Below are positions 18,405 to 26,754 of a DNA stretch of 36,829 nucleotides, in pieces. Origin of the DNA: Myxococcales bacterium (GTDB lineage: Bacteria > Myxococcota_A > Polyangia > GCA-2747355); the NCBI GenBank assembly GCA_020431405.1, contig JAGQIK010000703.1, positions 1 through 36,829 of the forward strand. The letters are read 5' to 3'. The notes below the pieces were generated by a model. It was not told the origin of the DNA, did not search any database, and saw nothing but the letters and a program-made list of their open reading frames with translations. The translations under genes were made by a program, and so were the position numbers. Positions within the stretch are counted from its first letter, which is position 1. Each line of letters begins with the position of its first letter.

Positions 18405-19355
18405 GTGAGAACCATCGCGGCGCTCGTGCTCGTGCTCGTAACCACCGGGTGTGGCGGCCGTCAGGTCGTCGTCGCCGGCGAGCTGGTGTCCGGCTTCTAC
18501 GCGCTGGCCGGCGCGAGCATCGTCCATTCCGCCGACGGTGAGCGCTGGGCCACCGTCTACCAGGGCGACAAGACGCTCGCCGCGCTGGCGCACGCCGCGG
18601 GGCGGCTGGTGGCCGTCGGCAGCGCGGGGCGCATCGTCGTCAGCGGCGACGGCGCCCGCTGGGTTGTCGTCGGCTCGTCGACGACGGTGGACTTAGCGGA
18701 TGTGACGCACGACGGCGAGCGCTTCGTTGTTGTGGGCAGCAACTGGACCGATGGCGGCGCCGTGCTGACGTCGGCCGACGGCGAAGGCTGGCGCGTCCTC
18801 GCGCAGCCGCAGCTGCGGCCTGATCGCGTGCGCTGCGTGGGCGGTCGCTGCTTCGTGCGCTCGGGGCACTTCGGCGATCTGCCGGACACGTACTTTTCGC
18901 GGCTTCGAGGCGAGACCTTCGAGCGCGGCGAGCGGCTCGGCTGGGATGGGCCGGCGGAAGACGTGCTGGTCCGCGCGGCGCTCGGCGTCGCGGCCGACGC
19001 GCTGGTGACGTTCAACGACGGCGAGCTGCTGCTGCCCGGCGCCGACAAAGACCGCGCGTCGCTGGCGGTGCGCTCGGCGCTGTCCGGCTACATCGCCATC
19101 GGCTGGAGCGAGGCGTCGACCTCGAGCGACGGCCAGCGCTGGACGCCGCTGTCTCTGCCAGCGTCGTCGGCGGCGGGAGACCGCGCGCCGAGCTTTCACG
19201 GCGCGGCCGCGTCGGGCGACGTGGCGATCGTCGGTTTCTCCAAAGGCCGCGTGCTGCGCAGCACCGACCTCGTGCGCTGGGACAAGATCGCGGCGGCCGC
19301 AGCCGACGCCGCCGTAGCGGACGCGATGGTGAGAGACGTGCGCTACGTGCCGTGA
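18405..19355 (+). CDS. BNR/WD40-like beta-propeller lipoprotein
   Basis: A 316-residue predicted lipoprotein. GTG 18405 is preferred over the in-frame ATG at 18384 because a perfect AGGAGG (18392-18397) lies seven bases before it and it begins a clean signal peptide ending TTGC (Cys16). Inside are recurrent blades with an Asp-box-like core: HSADGERWATVYQG, VSGDGARWVVVGSS, TSADGEGWRVL, TSSDGQRWTPL, RSTDLVRWDKI. This S-x-D-G-x-x-W pattern is characteristic of BNR/sialidase-type and Ycf48-like propellers. No sialidase catalytic residues are evident, so a binding role is more likely than an enzyme. It converges on the BNR remnant with only four bases between. Confidence 0.78.
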   Translation: MRTIAALVLVLVTTGCGGRQVVVAGELVSGFYALAGASIVHSADGERWATVYQGDKTLAALAHAAGRLVAVGSAGRIVVSGDGARWVVVGSSTTVDLADVTHDGERFVVVGSNWTDGGAVLTSADGEGWRVLAQPQLRPDRVRCVGGRCFVRSGHFGDLPDTYFSRLRGETFERGERLGWDGPAEDVLVRAALGVAADALVTFNDGELLLPGADKDRASLAVRSALSGYIAIGWSEASTSSDGQRWTPLSLPASSAAGDRAPSFHGAAASGDVAIVGFSKGRVLRSTDLVRWDKIAAAAADAAVADAMVRDVRYVP

Positions 19356-19359
19356 GCGC

Positions 19360-19880
19360 TCAGGGCACGCAGCGCCGCGCGTAGACCATCTTGTTGTCCG
19401 GCCCCGTGATGACGTGCACGGCCTTGTCGTTGTCGTCGGCGACGATGTTCCACGGATGGTTGATCGCGCCGGTGCCATCCAGACGTGCTGGTGGTTGCGG
19501 TTTACACCCGGGTCGTTGAGCAGCACCTTGGCGGTGCTCCAGCTGGCGCCGCCGTTGCTCGAGCGGTTGTAGCCGATGCGGTCGGCGGGCAACGTCGCCC
19601 CGGTGAACGCCCCTTCGCGCTGCCAGATGGCGAAGACGTAGCCGCCGGCGGCGGTGATCTGGACGCGCGCCTGGCGGCTGCTCTGCGCGCTGTTTTCACC
19701 GATGAGCTGTGGGGCGCTCCAGGTGGCGCCGTTGTCGGTGGAGCGCCGGTAGGACGTCGGCGCGCCGCCGCCACCGACGTGCACGTAGTTGCCGTTGGCG
19801 GCGATGCGCATGCGAAACACGCCCTGTCCTGTCTTGGTGATGCGCACGGGCGCGCTCCAGGTCTGGCCAGCAGCAGCCAT
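19360..19880 (-). pseudogene. Frameshifted remnant of a BNR/Asp-box protein
   Basis: The minus-strand frame from 19880 encodes a convincing Asp-box stretch (STDNGATWSAP, then SSNGGASWSTA, and HQHV) that degrades abruptly near 19482-19484. The sensible continuation, LDGTGAINHPWNIV through VITGPDNKMVYARRCVP and a stop at 19360-19362, lies in another frame. The two can be joined by one missing base. There is no signal peptide or ribosome site at the 5' end, and about 170 residues is far short of a full propeller, so the N-terminal part has been lost too. It follows the DUF3347 gene. A sequencing error could account for the frameshift but not for the missing N-terminus. Confidence 0.65.
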
Positions 19881-19925
19881 CCTCGCCTTGCGATCATGTC
19901 GACCAGCATAGGCGTACCGGTCTCG

Positions 19926-20468
19926 CTAGTGCTTCATGTGACCGCTGGCCTTGCCCTTGTGCGTGCCGCCGATGATCTGTCCGCAGCTGAGCATCTTCGC
20001 GCCGTAGTAGGGGTTGCGGATCTTGGCGTCGGTCTGCAGCCAGCTGCCCTTGGCCATCGAGCAGAAGACGACGTTGACGCCCGCTGGCTTGGACATGGTC
20101 ACCCACATCGCCATCGGCCGCGAAAGCTCCTTGAAGGCGTCGCGCGCCGTGGCGAGCGACTTGGCGCCGGCGAGCTTCTTGGCCGCCGCGCGGATCTTCT
20201 TCGGCAGCGAAGCGTAGTGCGCCTTGTGCTGGCCCTTGACGGTCTCGGGCTTGACCTTCGTCGCCAGCTTGGCGATGCGCTTGCCCGCCGCGGCGACGCC
20301 GGACAGCTTGTCCGAAGCCAGCGCGTCGTGAATGCGCATGTACTGCGCGAGCAGCGGCTTCATCGAGCGATCGAACGTCGCCGTCCCCGACGACGCGGCG
20401 TGACTGTCGCTGCAAAGCGCGACGACGAGCAGGCTCGAAGCGAGCGCGACGAGATTACGCGTGTTCAT
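19926..20468 (-). CDS. Periplasmic DUF3347 protein of the copper operon
   Basis: A 180-residue exported protein. ATG 20468 lies six bases after GGAGG, a better start than the ATG touching that site at 20474. The signal peptide ends SHA-A. The mature part fits DUF3347, a domain found fused to or beside CusB-type adaptors: an all-helical region (LAQYMRIHDALASD ... ATARDAFKELSRPM), then FCSMAKGSWLQ and NPYYGAKMLSCG. Candidate metal ligands are Cys136, Met138, Met159, Cys162 and the His/Met tail. It overlaps the end of the cusA-like gene by 14 bases, so it belongs to the operon. It may carry copper or silver ions to the pump; that role is inferred from family and position. Confidence 0.82.
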   Translation of the reverse strand: MNTRNLVALASSLLVVALCSDSHAASSGTATFDRSMKPLLAQYMRIHDALASDKLSGVAAAGKRIAKLATKVKPETVKGQHKAHYASLPKKIRAAAKKLAGAKSLATARDAFKELSRPMAMWVTMSKPAGVNVVFCSMAKGSWLQTDAKIRNPYYGAKMLSCGQIIGGTHKGKASGHMKH

Positions 20469-23400
20469 GATCATCCTCCGTGCCGGCGCTGTCGGCCGTC
20501 TCTAATACGGCAGCCTCGCTGGCGTGCGCGCGCGCTGGCGCGAGCGTGGACGCCGCGGGCTGTCGGTTTATTGCGATGCCGCGCCACAGCAAATACAGCG
20601 CGGGCAAGATCACGAGGGTTAGCAGGGTCGACGAGATCAGGCCGCCGACCATCGGCGCCGCGATGCGCTTCATCACGCGCGCCCCCGTCTCGGAGCCGAA
20701 CATCACCGGCAGCAGGCCGATCAGCGTGGTCGCGACGGTCATCAGCTTGGGGCGCACGCGATCGACGGCGCCCTCGGTGATGGCTTGCTCGAGCGCGGCG
20801 CGGTCGACGAGGCGTCCGCTCTCGCGATAGCGCTCGTAGGCCTCGTCGAGATAGACGAGCATCACCACGCCCGTCTCGGCAGCAAGGCCGGCGAGCGCGA
20901 TGAAACCCACGCCGACGGCGACGGACATGTTGTAGCCGAGCGCGAACATCAGCCACACGCCGCCGATCAGCGCGAAGGGCAGCGTGAGCATCACCATGCT
21001 GGTCTCGACGACGTTGCGAAAGTGGGCGTAGAGCAGCAAGAACACCACCGCGAGCGTCAGCGGCACCACCAGCGCGAGCCGCTTGTTGGCCCGCTGCATG
21101 TACTCGAACTGGCCGGACCAGACGATCGAGACGCCGGGAGGCAGCTTGACCTGCCGTTTGACGGCGGCCTTGGCGCGGCGCACGTAGCCGCCGATGTCGG
21201 ACGTCTTGATGTCGACGTAGATCCACGCCGTGCGGCGCGCGTTCTCGCTCTTGATGGCGGGCGGGCCCTTGGCGACCTTGATCGTCGCGACCTGCCCGAG
21301 CGGCACGGTGTGACCCATCGGCGTGGGGATCGGGATGCTGCGCAGCTTGGCCAAGTTGTTGCGAAGCTCGCGCGGGAAGCGCACGTTGACCGGGTAGCGC
21401 TCGAGCCCTTCGACGGTCCAGGTCACGTTCATGCCGCCGAGCGCGCTCTTGATCACGTCCTGTACGTCGCCGACGGTCAGGCCGAAGCGCGCCGCGTCGC
21501 CACGCTTGATGTTGATGTTGATGAAGTTGCCGCCGACCACGCGCTCGGAGTAGGCCGACAGCGTCTCGGGCAGCACGCGCACGACGGCCTCGATCTTCTC
21601 GCCGATGGCAGAGAGCTGCTCGAGGTTCGAGCCGAGCAGCTTGATGCCCACGGGCGTCTTGATGCCCGTCGCCAGCATGTCGATGCGCGTCTTGATCGGC
21701 ATCGTCCAGGCGTTGGTCACGCCCGGAAACTGCACCATCTTGTCGAGCTCCTTGATGATGTCCTCGATGCTCTTGCCCGCTGGCCATGTCTTCTTGTCGG
21801 TGAGGATGATCGTCGTCTCGATCATCGACAGCGGCGCGGGATCGGTGGCGGTGTCGGCGCGGCCGATCTTGCCCAACACGTGTTTGACCTGCGGATGCTT
21901 GGCGATGAGCTTGTTGGTCTGCTGCAGCAGCTCTTTGGCTTTGGTGATACTGATGCCGGGCGGCGTCGTCGGCATGTAGAGCAGATCGCCTTCGTTGAGC
22001 GGCGGCATGAACTCGGAGCCGAGCTTGCTGAAGGGATAGACCGTCGCGGCGACCGCGAGAAGCGCGACAAAGACGGTGGCCTTGGGGAAGCGCAGCACGC
22101 TGCGGATCACCGGGCGATAGACCCAGATGAAGAAGCGGCTGATCGGGTTGGCGGCTTCGCTGCGGATCTTGCCGCGCACGAAGTAGTACATCAGCACCGG
22201 GATGATCGTGATCGCCAGCAGCGACGAGGCAGCCATGGCGAACGTCTTGGTGTACGCCAGCGGCGAGAACATGCGCCCTTCCTGCTGCTGCAACGAAAAG
22301 ACGGGCAGGAAGCTGACGGTGATGATGACCAGCGAGAAGAACAGCGCCGGACCGACCTCGCGCGCGCTGCGCACGACCAGCTCGGCTTGCGAGAGGTTGA
22401 GGTCGCGCTCTTTGTGCTTGTGCAGGTTCTCGACCATCACCACCGACGCGTCGACCATCACGCCGATGGCGATGGCGATGCCGCCGAGGCTCATGATGTT
22501 GGCGTTGATGCCGAGCAGGCGCATCACGAGCAGCGAGGCGAGGATGCCCACCGGCAGCGTGACGATGGCGACAAACGCCGAGCGGAAGTGCAGAAGGAAG
22601 ATGATGCAGATCAGCGCGACGACGGCCATCTCTTCGAACAGCTTGTGCTCGAGCGTGGTCACGGCGCGCTCGATCAGCGCCGAGCGGTCGTAGGAGGTGT
22701 GGATCTCGACGCCGGCCGGCAAGCCAGCCTTGAGCTCCTCGAGCCGCTTCTTGACGCGCTCGATGACCTCGAGCGCGTTTTCTCCGAAGCGCATCACGAC
22801 CACGCCGCTGACGACCTCGCCTTTGCCGTTCATCTCGGCGAGGCCGCGCCGGATCTCGGGGCCGAGGTGCACGTCGGCAACCTGCGAGAGCAAGATCGGC
22901 GTGTGCGTCTTCATGTCGACGCCGATCGGCACCTTCTTGAGGTCGTCGACGGACTTGAAGTAGCCCTGTCCGCGCACCATGTACTCCGTCTCGGCCATCT
23001 CGATCAGACGACCTCCGACGTCCATGTTGGAGCGGGCGATGGCGCGCTTGACCTTGGCTAACGGCACGTTGAACGCGCGCAGCTTCTCGGGGTCGACCTC
23101 GACCTGATACTGGCGCACGAAGCCGCCGAGGCTGGCGACCTCGGCGACGCCGCGCAGCGCCATCAGCTCGTAGCGCAGGTACCAGTCCTGCAGCGAGCGC
23201 AGCTGTGCGAGGTCGTGCTTCTTGGAGACGAGCGTGTACTGGTAGACCCAGCCGACCCCGGTGGCGTCAGGGCCGAGCTGCGGCGTGGCGCCTTCGGGCA
23301 GACGCTTCTGCACGAAGTTGAGGTATTCGAGCACGCGCGAGCGCGCCCAGTAGAGGTCGGTGCCGTCCTCGAAGATCACATAGACCAGCGAGAAGCCGAA

Positions 23401-23661
23401 GAACGAGTAGCCGCGCACCACCTTGGCGTAGGGCACCGACAGCATCGCCGTGGTCAGCGGGTAGGTGACTTGATCCTCGACAACCCGCGGGTCTTGTCCG
23501 TTGTGCTCGGTGAAGATGATCACCTGCACGTCGGACAGATCGGGGATCGCGTCGACGGGCGTCGTGAAGAGGGCCCACACGCCGCCGAGCACGACCATCG
23601 CCGTGACGACGATCACGAAGAAGCGATTGCGGACGGAGCCCTCGATGATCCACTTGATCAT
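20455..23661 (-). CDS. cusA: CusA-like heavy-metal RND efflux pump
   Basis: A 1068-residue inner-membrane proton antiporter of the HME-RND family, which exports Cu(I)/Ag(I) from the periplasm and cytoplasm through the TolC channel. The N-terminus has the family sequence TTPVDAIPDLSDVQVIIFTE. The three methionines known in E. coli CusA (M573, M623, M672) are present at Met563 (LLYMP), Met613 (PLSMIET) and Met662 (RIDMLATG), all with a constant offset, which supports copper/silver rather than Zn/Co specificity. The proton-relay Asp is Asp404 (VMVDASVVMVENLHKH), and RVRPK and AAETGVVML contain the relay Lys and Glu. The C-terminus ends in an acidic/His tail (EDDHEHA). It follows the adaptor gene by two bases. 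Confidence 0.95.
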   Translation of the reverse strand: MIKWIIEGSVRNRFFVIVVTAMVVLGGVWALFTTPVDAIPDLSDVQVIIFTEHNGQDPRVVEDQVTYPLTTAMLSVPYAKVVRGYSFFGFSLVYVIFEDGTDLYWARSRVLEYLNFVQKRLPEGATPQLGPDATGVGWVYQYTLVSKKHDLAQLRSLQDWYLRYELMALRGVAEVASLGGFVRQYQVEVDPEKLRAFNVPLAKVKRAIARSNMDVGGRLIEMAETEYMVRGQGYFKSVDDLKKVPIGVDMKTHTPILLSQVADVHLGPEIRRGLAEMNGKGEVVSGVVVMRFGENALEVIERVKKRLEELKAGLPAGVEIHTSYDRSALIERAVTTLEHKLFEEMAVVALICIIFLLHFRSAFVAIVTLPVGILASLLVMRLLGINANIMSLGGIAIAIGVMVDASVVMVENLHKHKERDLNLSQAELVVRSAREVGPALFFSLVIITVSFLPVFSLQQQEGRMFSPLAYTKTFAMAASSLLAITIIPVLMYYFVRGKIRSEAANPISRFFIWVYRPVIRSVLRFPKATVFVALLAVAATVYPFSKLGSEFMPPLNEGDLLYMPTTPPGISITKAKELLQQTNKLIAKHPQVKHVLGKIGRADTATDPAPLSMIETTIILTDKKTWPAGKSIEDIIKELDKMVQFPGVTNAWTMPIKTRIDMLATGIKTPVGIKLLGSNLEQLSAIGEKIEAVVRVLPETLSAYSERVVGGNFININIKRGDAARFGLTVGDVQDVIKSALGGMNVTWTVEGLERYPVNVRFPRELRNNLAKLRSIPIPTPMGHTVPLGQVATIKVAKGPPAIKSENARRTAWIYVDIKTSDIGGYVRRAKAAVKRQVKLPPGVSIVWSGQFEYMQRANKRLALVVPLTLAVVFLLLYAHFRNVVETSMVMLTLPFALIGGVWLMFALGYNMSVAVGVGFIALAGLAAETGVVMLVYLDEAYERYRESGRLVDRAALEQAITEGAVDRVRPKLMTVATTLIGLLPVMFGSETGARVMKRIAAPMVGGLISSTLLTLVILPALYLLWRGIAINRQPAASTLAPARAHASEAAVLETADSAGTEDDHEHA

Positions 23662-23663
23662 GG

Positions 23664-25127
23664 CTATGGCTTCTTCGGCTTGCTCTTGCTCTGGGGCTTG
23701 CGCTTGACGAGCTTCATGCCGCAGATCGGGCAGTCGCCCGGCTTGGCTTCGCTGATCCGCGGGTGCATCGGACAGGTGTAGTCGGCCTCGTGCTTGGACG
23801 ACGCCGGTGGCTTCTTGGCCGCGCTCGCCGGCAAGGGGGCGTTGCCGTTGCCGCGCTTTGCCTGCAGGCGTGTGGCGATGAGCTTCTGCACGGCCTCGCG
23901 GAGCTGGCTCTCCGAGTCGAGCAGGAACTGACCCGAGACGACGACGGTCTCGCCGTCGGTGAGACCCGACTTGACCTCCGTGAGGTGGTCATCGGCGATC
24001 ATCCCGGTGGCGACTTGGCGCGCCTCGTACTTGCCGATGCCGCGCGTGACGAAGACGAGTTGCCGCTCGCCGGAGTGGATGATCGCCTCGGTGGGGATGG
24101 CGAGCACGTCCTTCTTGGCGCGCGTCTTGATGCGCACCGTCGTGAACATGCCGGGCTTGAGGCGAAGCTTGGGGTTGACGAACTCGAGGCGCACCGTGAG
24201 CGTGCGCGTGCGCTCGCTGAGCGTCGGATAGATGTAGCTAACCTTGCCCTGGTAGAGCTTTCCGAGCTGAAACGACAGCTCCATCGTCGCGGGTTGGCCG
24301 ACCTCGATCCACGGCGCCTGAAACTCGTAGACCTGGACGTGGACCCAGATCGCGCTCAGCTTGCCGATGCGAAAGAGGTCCTGACCCGCCATCGCGCGCG
24401 TGCCTTGCACGATGCTCTTGTGCAGCACGTAGCCCGATCGCGGCGCGCGGATCGTCAGCGTGCGCCGCGCTTTGCCGCGCTTGACGATGGCGGCGATCAT
24501 GCGGTCGGAGAGATCCCACAGCTTGAGCTTGGTGTGCGCGGCGCGCGCCAGCGGCGTGTCCGTGCTCTTGGTGGCGCGCACGGCGAGCAGATACTCCTCC
24601 TGTGCCGAGACCAGCTCCGGCGAGTAGATGCTGAACAGCGCCTGGCCGGCGCGCACGCGCACGCCGGTCTTGTCGACGTAGAGGCGCTCGATCCAGCCCG
24701 AGAACTTGAGGTTGACGACCGAGAGCTTGTCTTCGGCGACGACGACCTCGCCGATGGTGCGCACCTCGCGCGTGAGGTCGCGTCGTTTGACCTTGGCGAC
24801 GCGCACACCCATGTTCTGCACGACGACCGGATCGATAGTCAGCGTCTTGCTGCTAGCTGCGCCCTTGGCGCCGCCGCCGCCGCCGGTGCTCGACTTCATC
24901 GGCGTCAGATCCATGCCGCAGATGGGACACTTGCCCGGTCCCTCCTGCACCACGTTGGGGTGCATGCCGCAGGTATAGAGCGTCTTCTTGTCTTTGCCTT
25001 GCGCGTGGGCGTGCTCTTGGCCGGGCAGCGCCTCGCGCGAGCTCGGGACGAGCTGCCACGCGAGCAGCAGCGCGATGGCTGCGAGGGGTAGGGCGAGCAG
25101 GAAGCGGCGTTTGGCTAGCGTTGACAT
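23664..25127 (-). CDS. cusB: CusB-like periplasmic adaptor with two heavy-metal-binding domains
   Basis: A 487-residue membrane-fusion protein linking pump and channel. ATG 25127 is chosen because it gives a short basic start and one hydrophobic segment, and avoids overlapping the upstream gene; an ATG at 25151 is in frame. Residues about 51-73 are a heavy-metal-binding domain (YTCGMHPNVV, CPICGMDLTP). The adaptor core follows: barrel-sandwich hybrid (GEVVVAEDKLSVVNLKFSGW), helical hairpin and beta barrel (GMFTTVRIKT, IPTEAIIHSG). A second heavy-metal-binding domain sits at the C-terminus (about 450-473; YTCPMHPR, CPICGMKL). Having this domain at both ends is unusual. The operon and pump support a Cu/Ag role. 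Confidence 0.92.
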   Translation of the reverse strand: MSTLAKRRFLLALPLAAIALLLAWQLVPSSREALPGQEHAHAQGKDKKTLYTCGMHPNVVQEGPGKCPICGMDLTPMKSSTGGGGGAKGAASSKTLTIDPVVVQNMGVRVAKVKRRDLTREVRTIGEVVVAEDKLSVVNLKFSGWIERLYVDKTGVRVRAGQALFSIYSPELVSAQEEYLLAVRATKSTDTPLARAAHTKLKLWDLSDRMIAAIVKRGKARRTLTIRAPRSGYVLHKSIVQGTRAMAGQDLFRIGKLSAIWVHVQVYEFQAPWIEVGQPATMELSFQLGKLYQGKVSYIYPTLSERTRTLTVRLEFVNPKLRLKPGMFTTVRIKTRAKKDVLAIPTEAIIHSGERQLVFVTRGIGKYEARQVATGMIADDHLTEVKSGLTDGETVVVSGQFLLDSESQLREAVQKLIATRLQAKRGNGNAPLPASAAKKPPASSKHEADYTCPMHPRISEAKPGDCPICGMKLVKRKPQSKSKPKKP

Positions 25128-25134
25128 GAGCTCC

Positions 25135-26469
25135 CTAGGGTTGCCTTCCAAGGCCAGGCGGGGCCTTCCTGAGCGCCTTTCCGACGAGCGCTTCGACGTT
25201 GACGCGGGCGATCCAAGTCGTCAGGCGGGCGCGGCGAATGACGCGCTCGAACTCGAGCAGCTGAAGCTCTGCCTGATAGAGCGCGGCGAAGTCGGTGCGG
25301 TCGACCTGATAAGACGCGAACGTCGCGTCGAGCGCCTTGTGCGCGAGCGGCATCAGTGTTTGTTCGTAGGTGCGTGCTTTCTGGTGGGCGCGGCGCCAGG
25401 CGGCGAGCTCGCGCCCGAGCGCGCCGCGAATGCGATCGAGCGCGCTCGAGCGATCGGCGAGCGCGGCGCGTGCGAGCGCCTCGCTGGCGTGCCGTTCGCT
25501 GCCAGCGCGGCGCTTGTACCAGAACGGGATCGGCACCGAGACGCCGACGCCGATGAAGTCGGTGCCGCTGTCGGTGCTCGCGAAGCGCAGTCGATAGCCG
25601 AGCCACGCGGTGAAGTCGGGATAGCCCTCGCGTGCGGCGCTGCGTGCGGCGAGCCGGCGTGTGCGGCTGACCTCGGTCTGTTGGCGCAGCGCGGGCCGGT
25701 GCGCGCTGGCGAGCTCGGCCAGCTTGGCGGCCGTCGCCTTGGGGGCGGCGGCGGCGGCGAGACTGCTGGGCGTGACGATCGGCGTGCGCGCGCGATGAAG
25801 CGCCGCGTCGATGGTGGCGGCGAGCGCGCGCTCGTCGCGCTCGAAGTTCTTCAGGTCGTCACGCAGCTTCTGCGCGAGCACCTGCAGCCGTAGATAGTCC
25901 TGCTGTCCGGCCTTGCCGACCTGGTACTTGATGCGGACCACGTCGGTGAACTGATCGACGAGCTTGACGTGCTGCTCGGTGACCGAACGCAGCTGCCGCA
26001 CCAGCACGAGCTTGTAGTAGGCGCGCTTGACGAGCGCTCGCAGCTGCAGCGCGAGCTCGTCGAGGGCTGCGCGCGTCTCGCGCACGCGCCCGCGGCCGAC
26101 CTCCTGGCGCAGCCCGACCTTGCCGGGGAACGGAAACGTCTGCTGCAGCTTGAACTGGATGCCGGCCATCGGGTGGGTGCCGGGCCGCCAGGCGTCGATG
26201 GGCATGTTGCTGTACTCGACGGCGACCTGCGGGTCGGGCCAGGCGCTGGCCCTGCGCACGCGCTGCTCGAGCGCCGTGATGCGCGCCCTCATGGCGGTGA
26301 TCGAGGGGTTGGCGGAGACAACGCGCGAGGCGAGGGCGGCGGCGAGCTGCTCGTGGTTCGCCGCCGCGCTGGGCTCGGCGAGCGCCGGGGCCGCGGCGAA
26401 GACGGCCGCTGCGAAGACGGCCGCGGCGACGAGAAGCAAGGTCGAGATCCGAGGGGTTGGAGGCTGCAT
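25135..26469 (-). CDS. cusC: TolC-family outer-membrane channel of the copper efflux system
   Basis: A 444-residue exported protein (signal peptide core LLLVAAAVFAAAVFAAAP with a small internal repeat). The mature sequence is two long coiled-coil/barrel repeats typical of TolC/CusC: NPSITAMRARITALEQRVRRA, then LALQLRALVKRAYYKLVLVR, and in the second half AHKALDATFASYQVDRTDF. It would form the outer-membrane trimer through which CusBA exports copper or silver. No strong ribosome site is seen; ATG 26469 and a TTG six codons upstream are both possible, and ATG is preferred for the better signal peptide. It is the first gene of the operon, and the adaptor gene starts seven bases after its stop. 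Confidence 0.9.
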   Translation of the reverse strand: MQPPTPRISTLLLVAAAVFAAAVFAAAPALAEPSAAANHEQLAAALASRVVSANPSITAMRARITALEQRVRRASAWPDPQVAVEYSNMPIDAWRPGTHPMAGIQFKLQQTFPFPGKVGLRQEVGRGRVRETRAALDELALQLRALVKRAYYKLVLVRQLRSVTEQHVKLVDQFTDVVRIKYQVGKAGQQDYLRLQVLAQKLRDDLKNFERDERALAATIDAALHRARTPIVTPSSLAAAAAPKATAAKLAELASAHRPALRQQTEVSRTRRLAARSAAREGYPDFTAWLGYRLRFASTDSGTDFIGVGVSVPIPFWYKRRAGSERHASEALARAALADRSSALDRIRGALGRELAAWRRAHQKARTYEQTLMPLAHKALDATFASYQVDRTDFAALYQAELQLLEFERVIRRARLTTWIARVNVEALVGKALRKAPPGLGRQP

Positions 26470-26470
26470 C

Positions 26471-26563
26471 GCTGCGGAGCAAAGCAACTGCAGGACCAGG
26501 ACATGGCAATTGGGCGCGCGGCCGTAATGGCCTGTAATCGCTTTGCTATGTCGACTCCGCAGC
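26471..26563 (-). promoter_or_regulatory. Possible mRNA hairpin at the cusC start
   Basis: In the minus-strand transcript, the bases directly before ATG 26469 (26471-26485) can pair with two upstream segments, 26540-26547 and 26555-26563, separated by a seven-base bulge. About 15-16 pairs result, and they would bury the translation start region, which lacks an obvious ribosome site. It could be a translational control element. Complementarity of this length could also be chance. Confidence 0.3.
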
Positions 26564-26592
26564 CTGGCTTGAAGCGAGGGGCCGGCCTCGAC

Positions 26593-26631
26593 TTGTGAGC
26601 GTTTCGGTCACAAAGGACGGTGGCGGTCACA
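26593..26631. promoter_or_regulatory. TTGTGA/TCACAA dyad and repeated GGTCACA
   Basis: TTGTGA (26593-26598) and TCACAA (26608-26613) form a dyad with a nine-base spacer. CGGTCACA occurs at 26605-26612 and again at 26624-26631, about two helical turns apart. Both lie midway between the divergent cus and selenoprotein genes, where an operator for either would sit. The spacer is too long for a standard CRP/FNR site. Confidence 0.3.
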
Positions 26632-26702
26632 TCGGTGGGCTCGATGCCCCAGCTGATGCTGCAAACCCCCACGCCGCGCCTGCCAACTGCGCCTAGCCAC
26701 TT

Positions 26703-26732
26703 AGCAAAAGGCGGGCACCCATTTTGCTTTTT
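26703..26732 (+). promoter_or_regulatory. Hairpin with T-run before the selenoprotein gene
   Basis: AGCAAAA (26703-26709) and TTTTGCT (26722-26728) can pair around a 12-base loop, followed by a run of T to 26732. It lies nine bases before the AGGAGG ribosome site. It resembles an attenuator or terminator, but the stem is mostly A-T. Confidence 0.3.
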
Positions 26733-26754
26733 GACCTCGCAGGAGGTCCGCCCC

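Noticed and set aside
19860-19928. BNR remnant as an in-frame extension of the DUF3347 gene
   Set aside because: The two share a reading frame across a TAG stop, but the domains are unrelated, and the DUF3347 protein is complete with a typical Met/His tail.
26593-26613. TTGTGA/TCACAA as a CRP/FNR site
   Set aside because: The arms are separated by nine bases, not the six needed for a standard CRP-type site.
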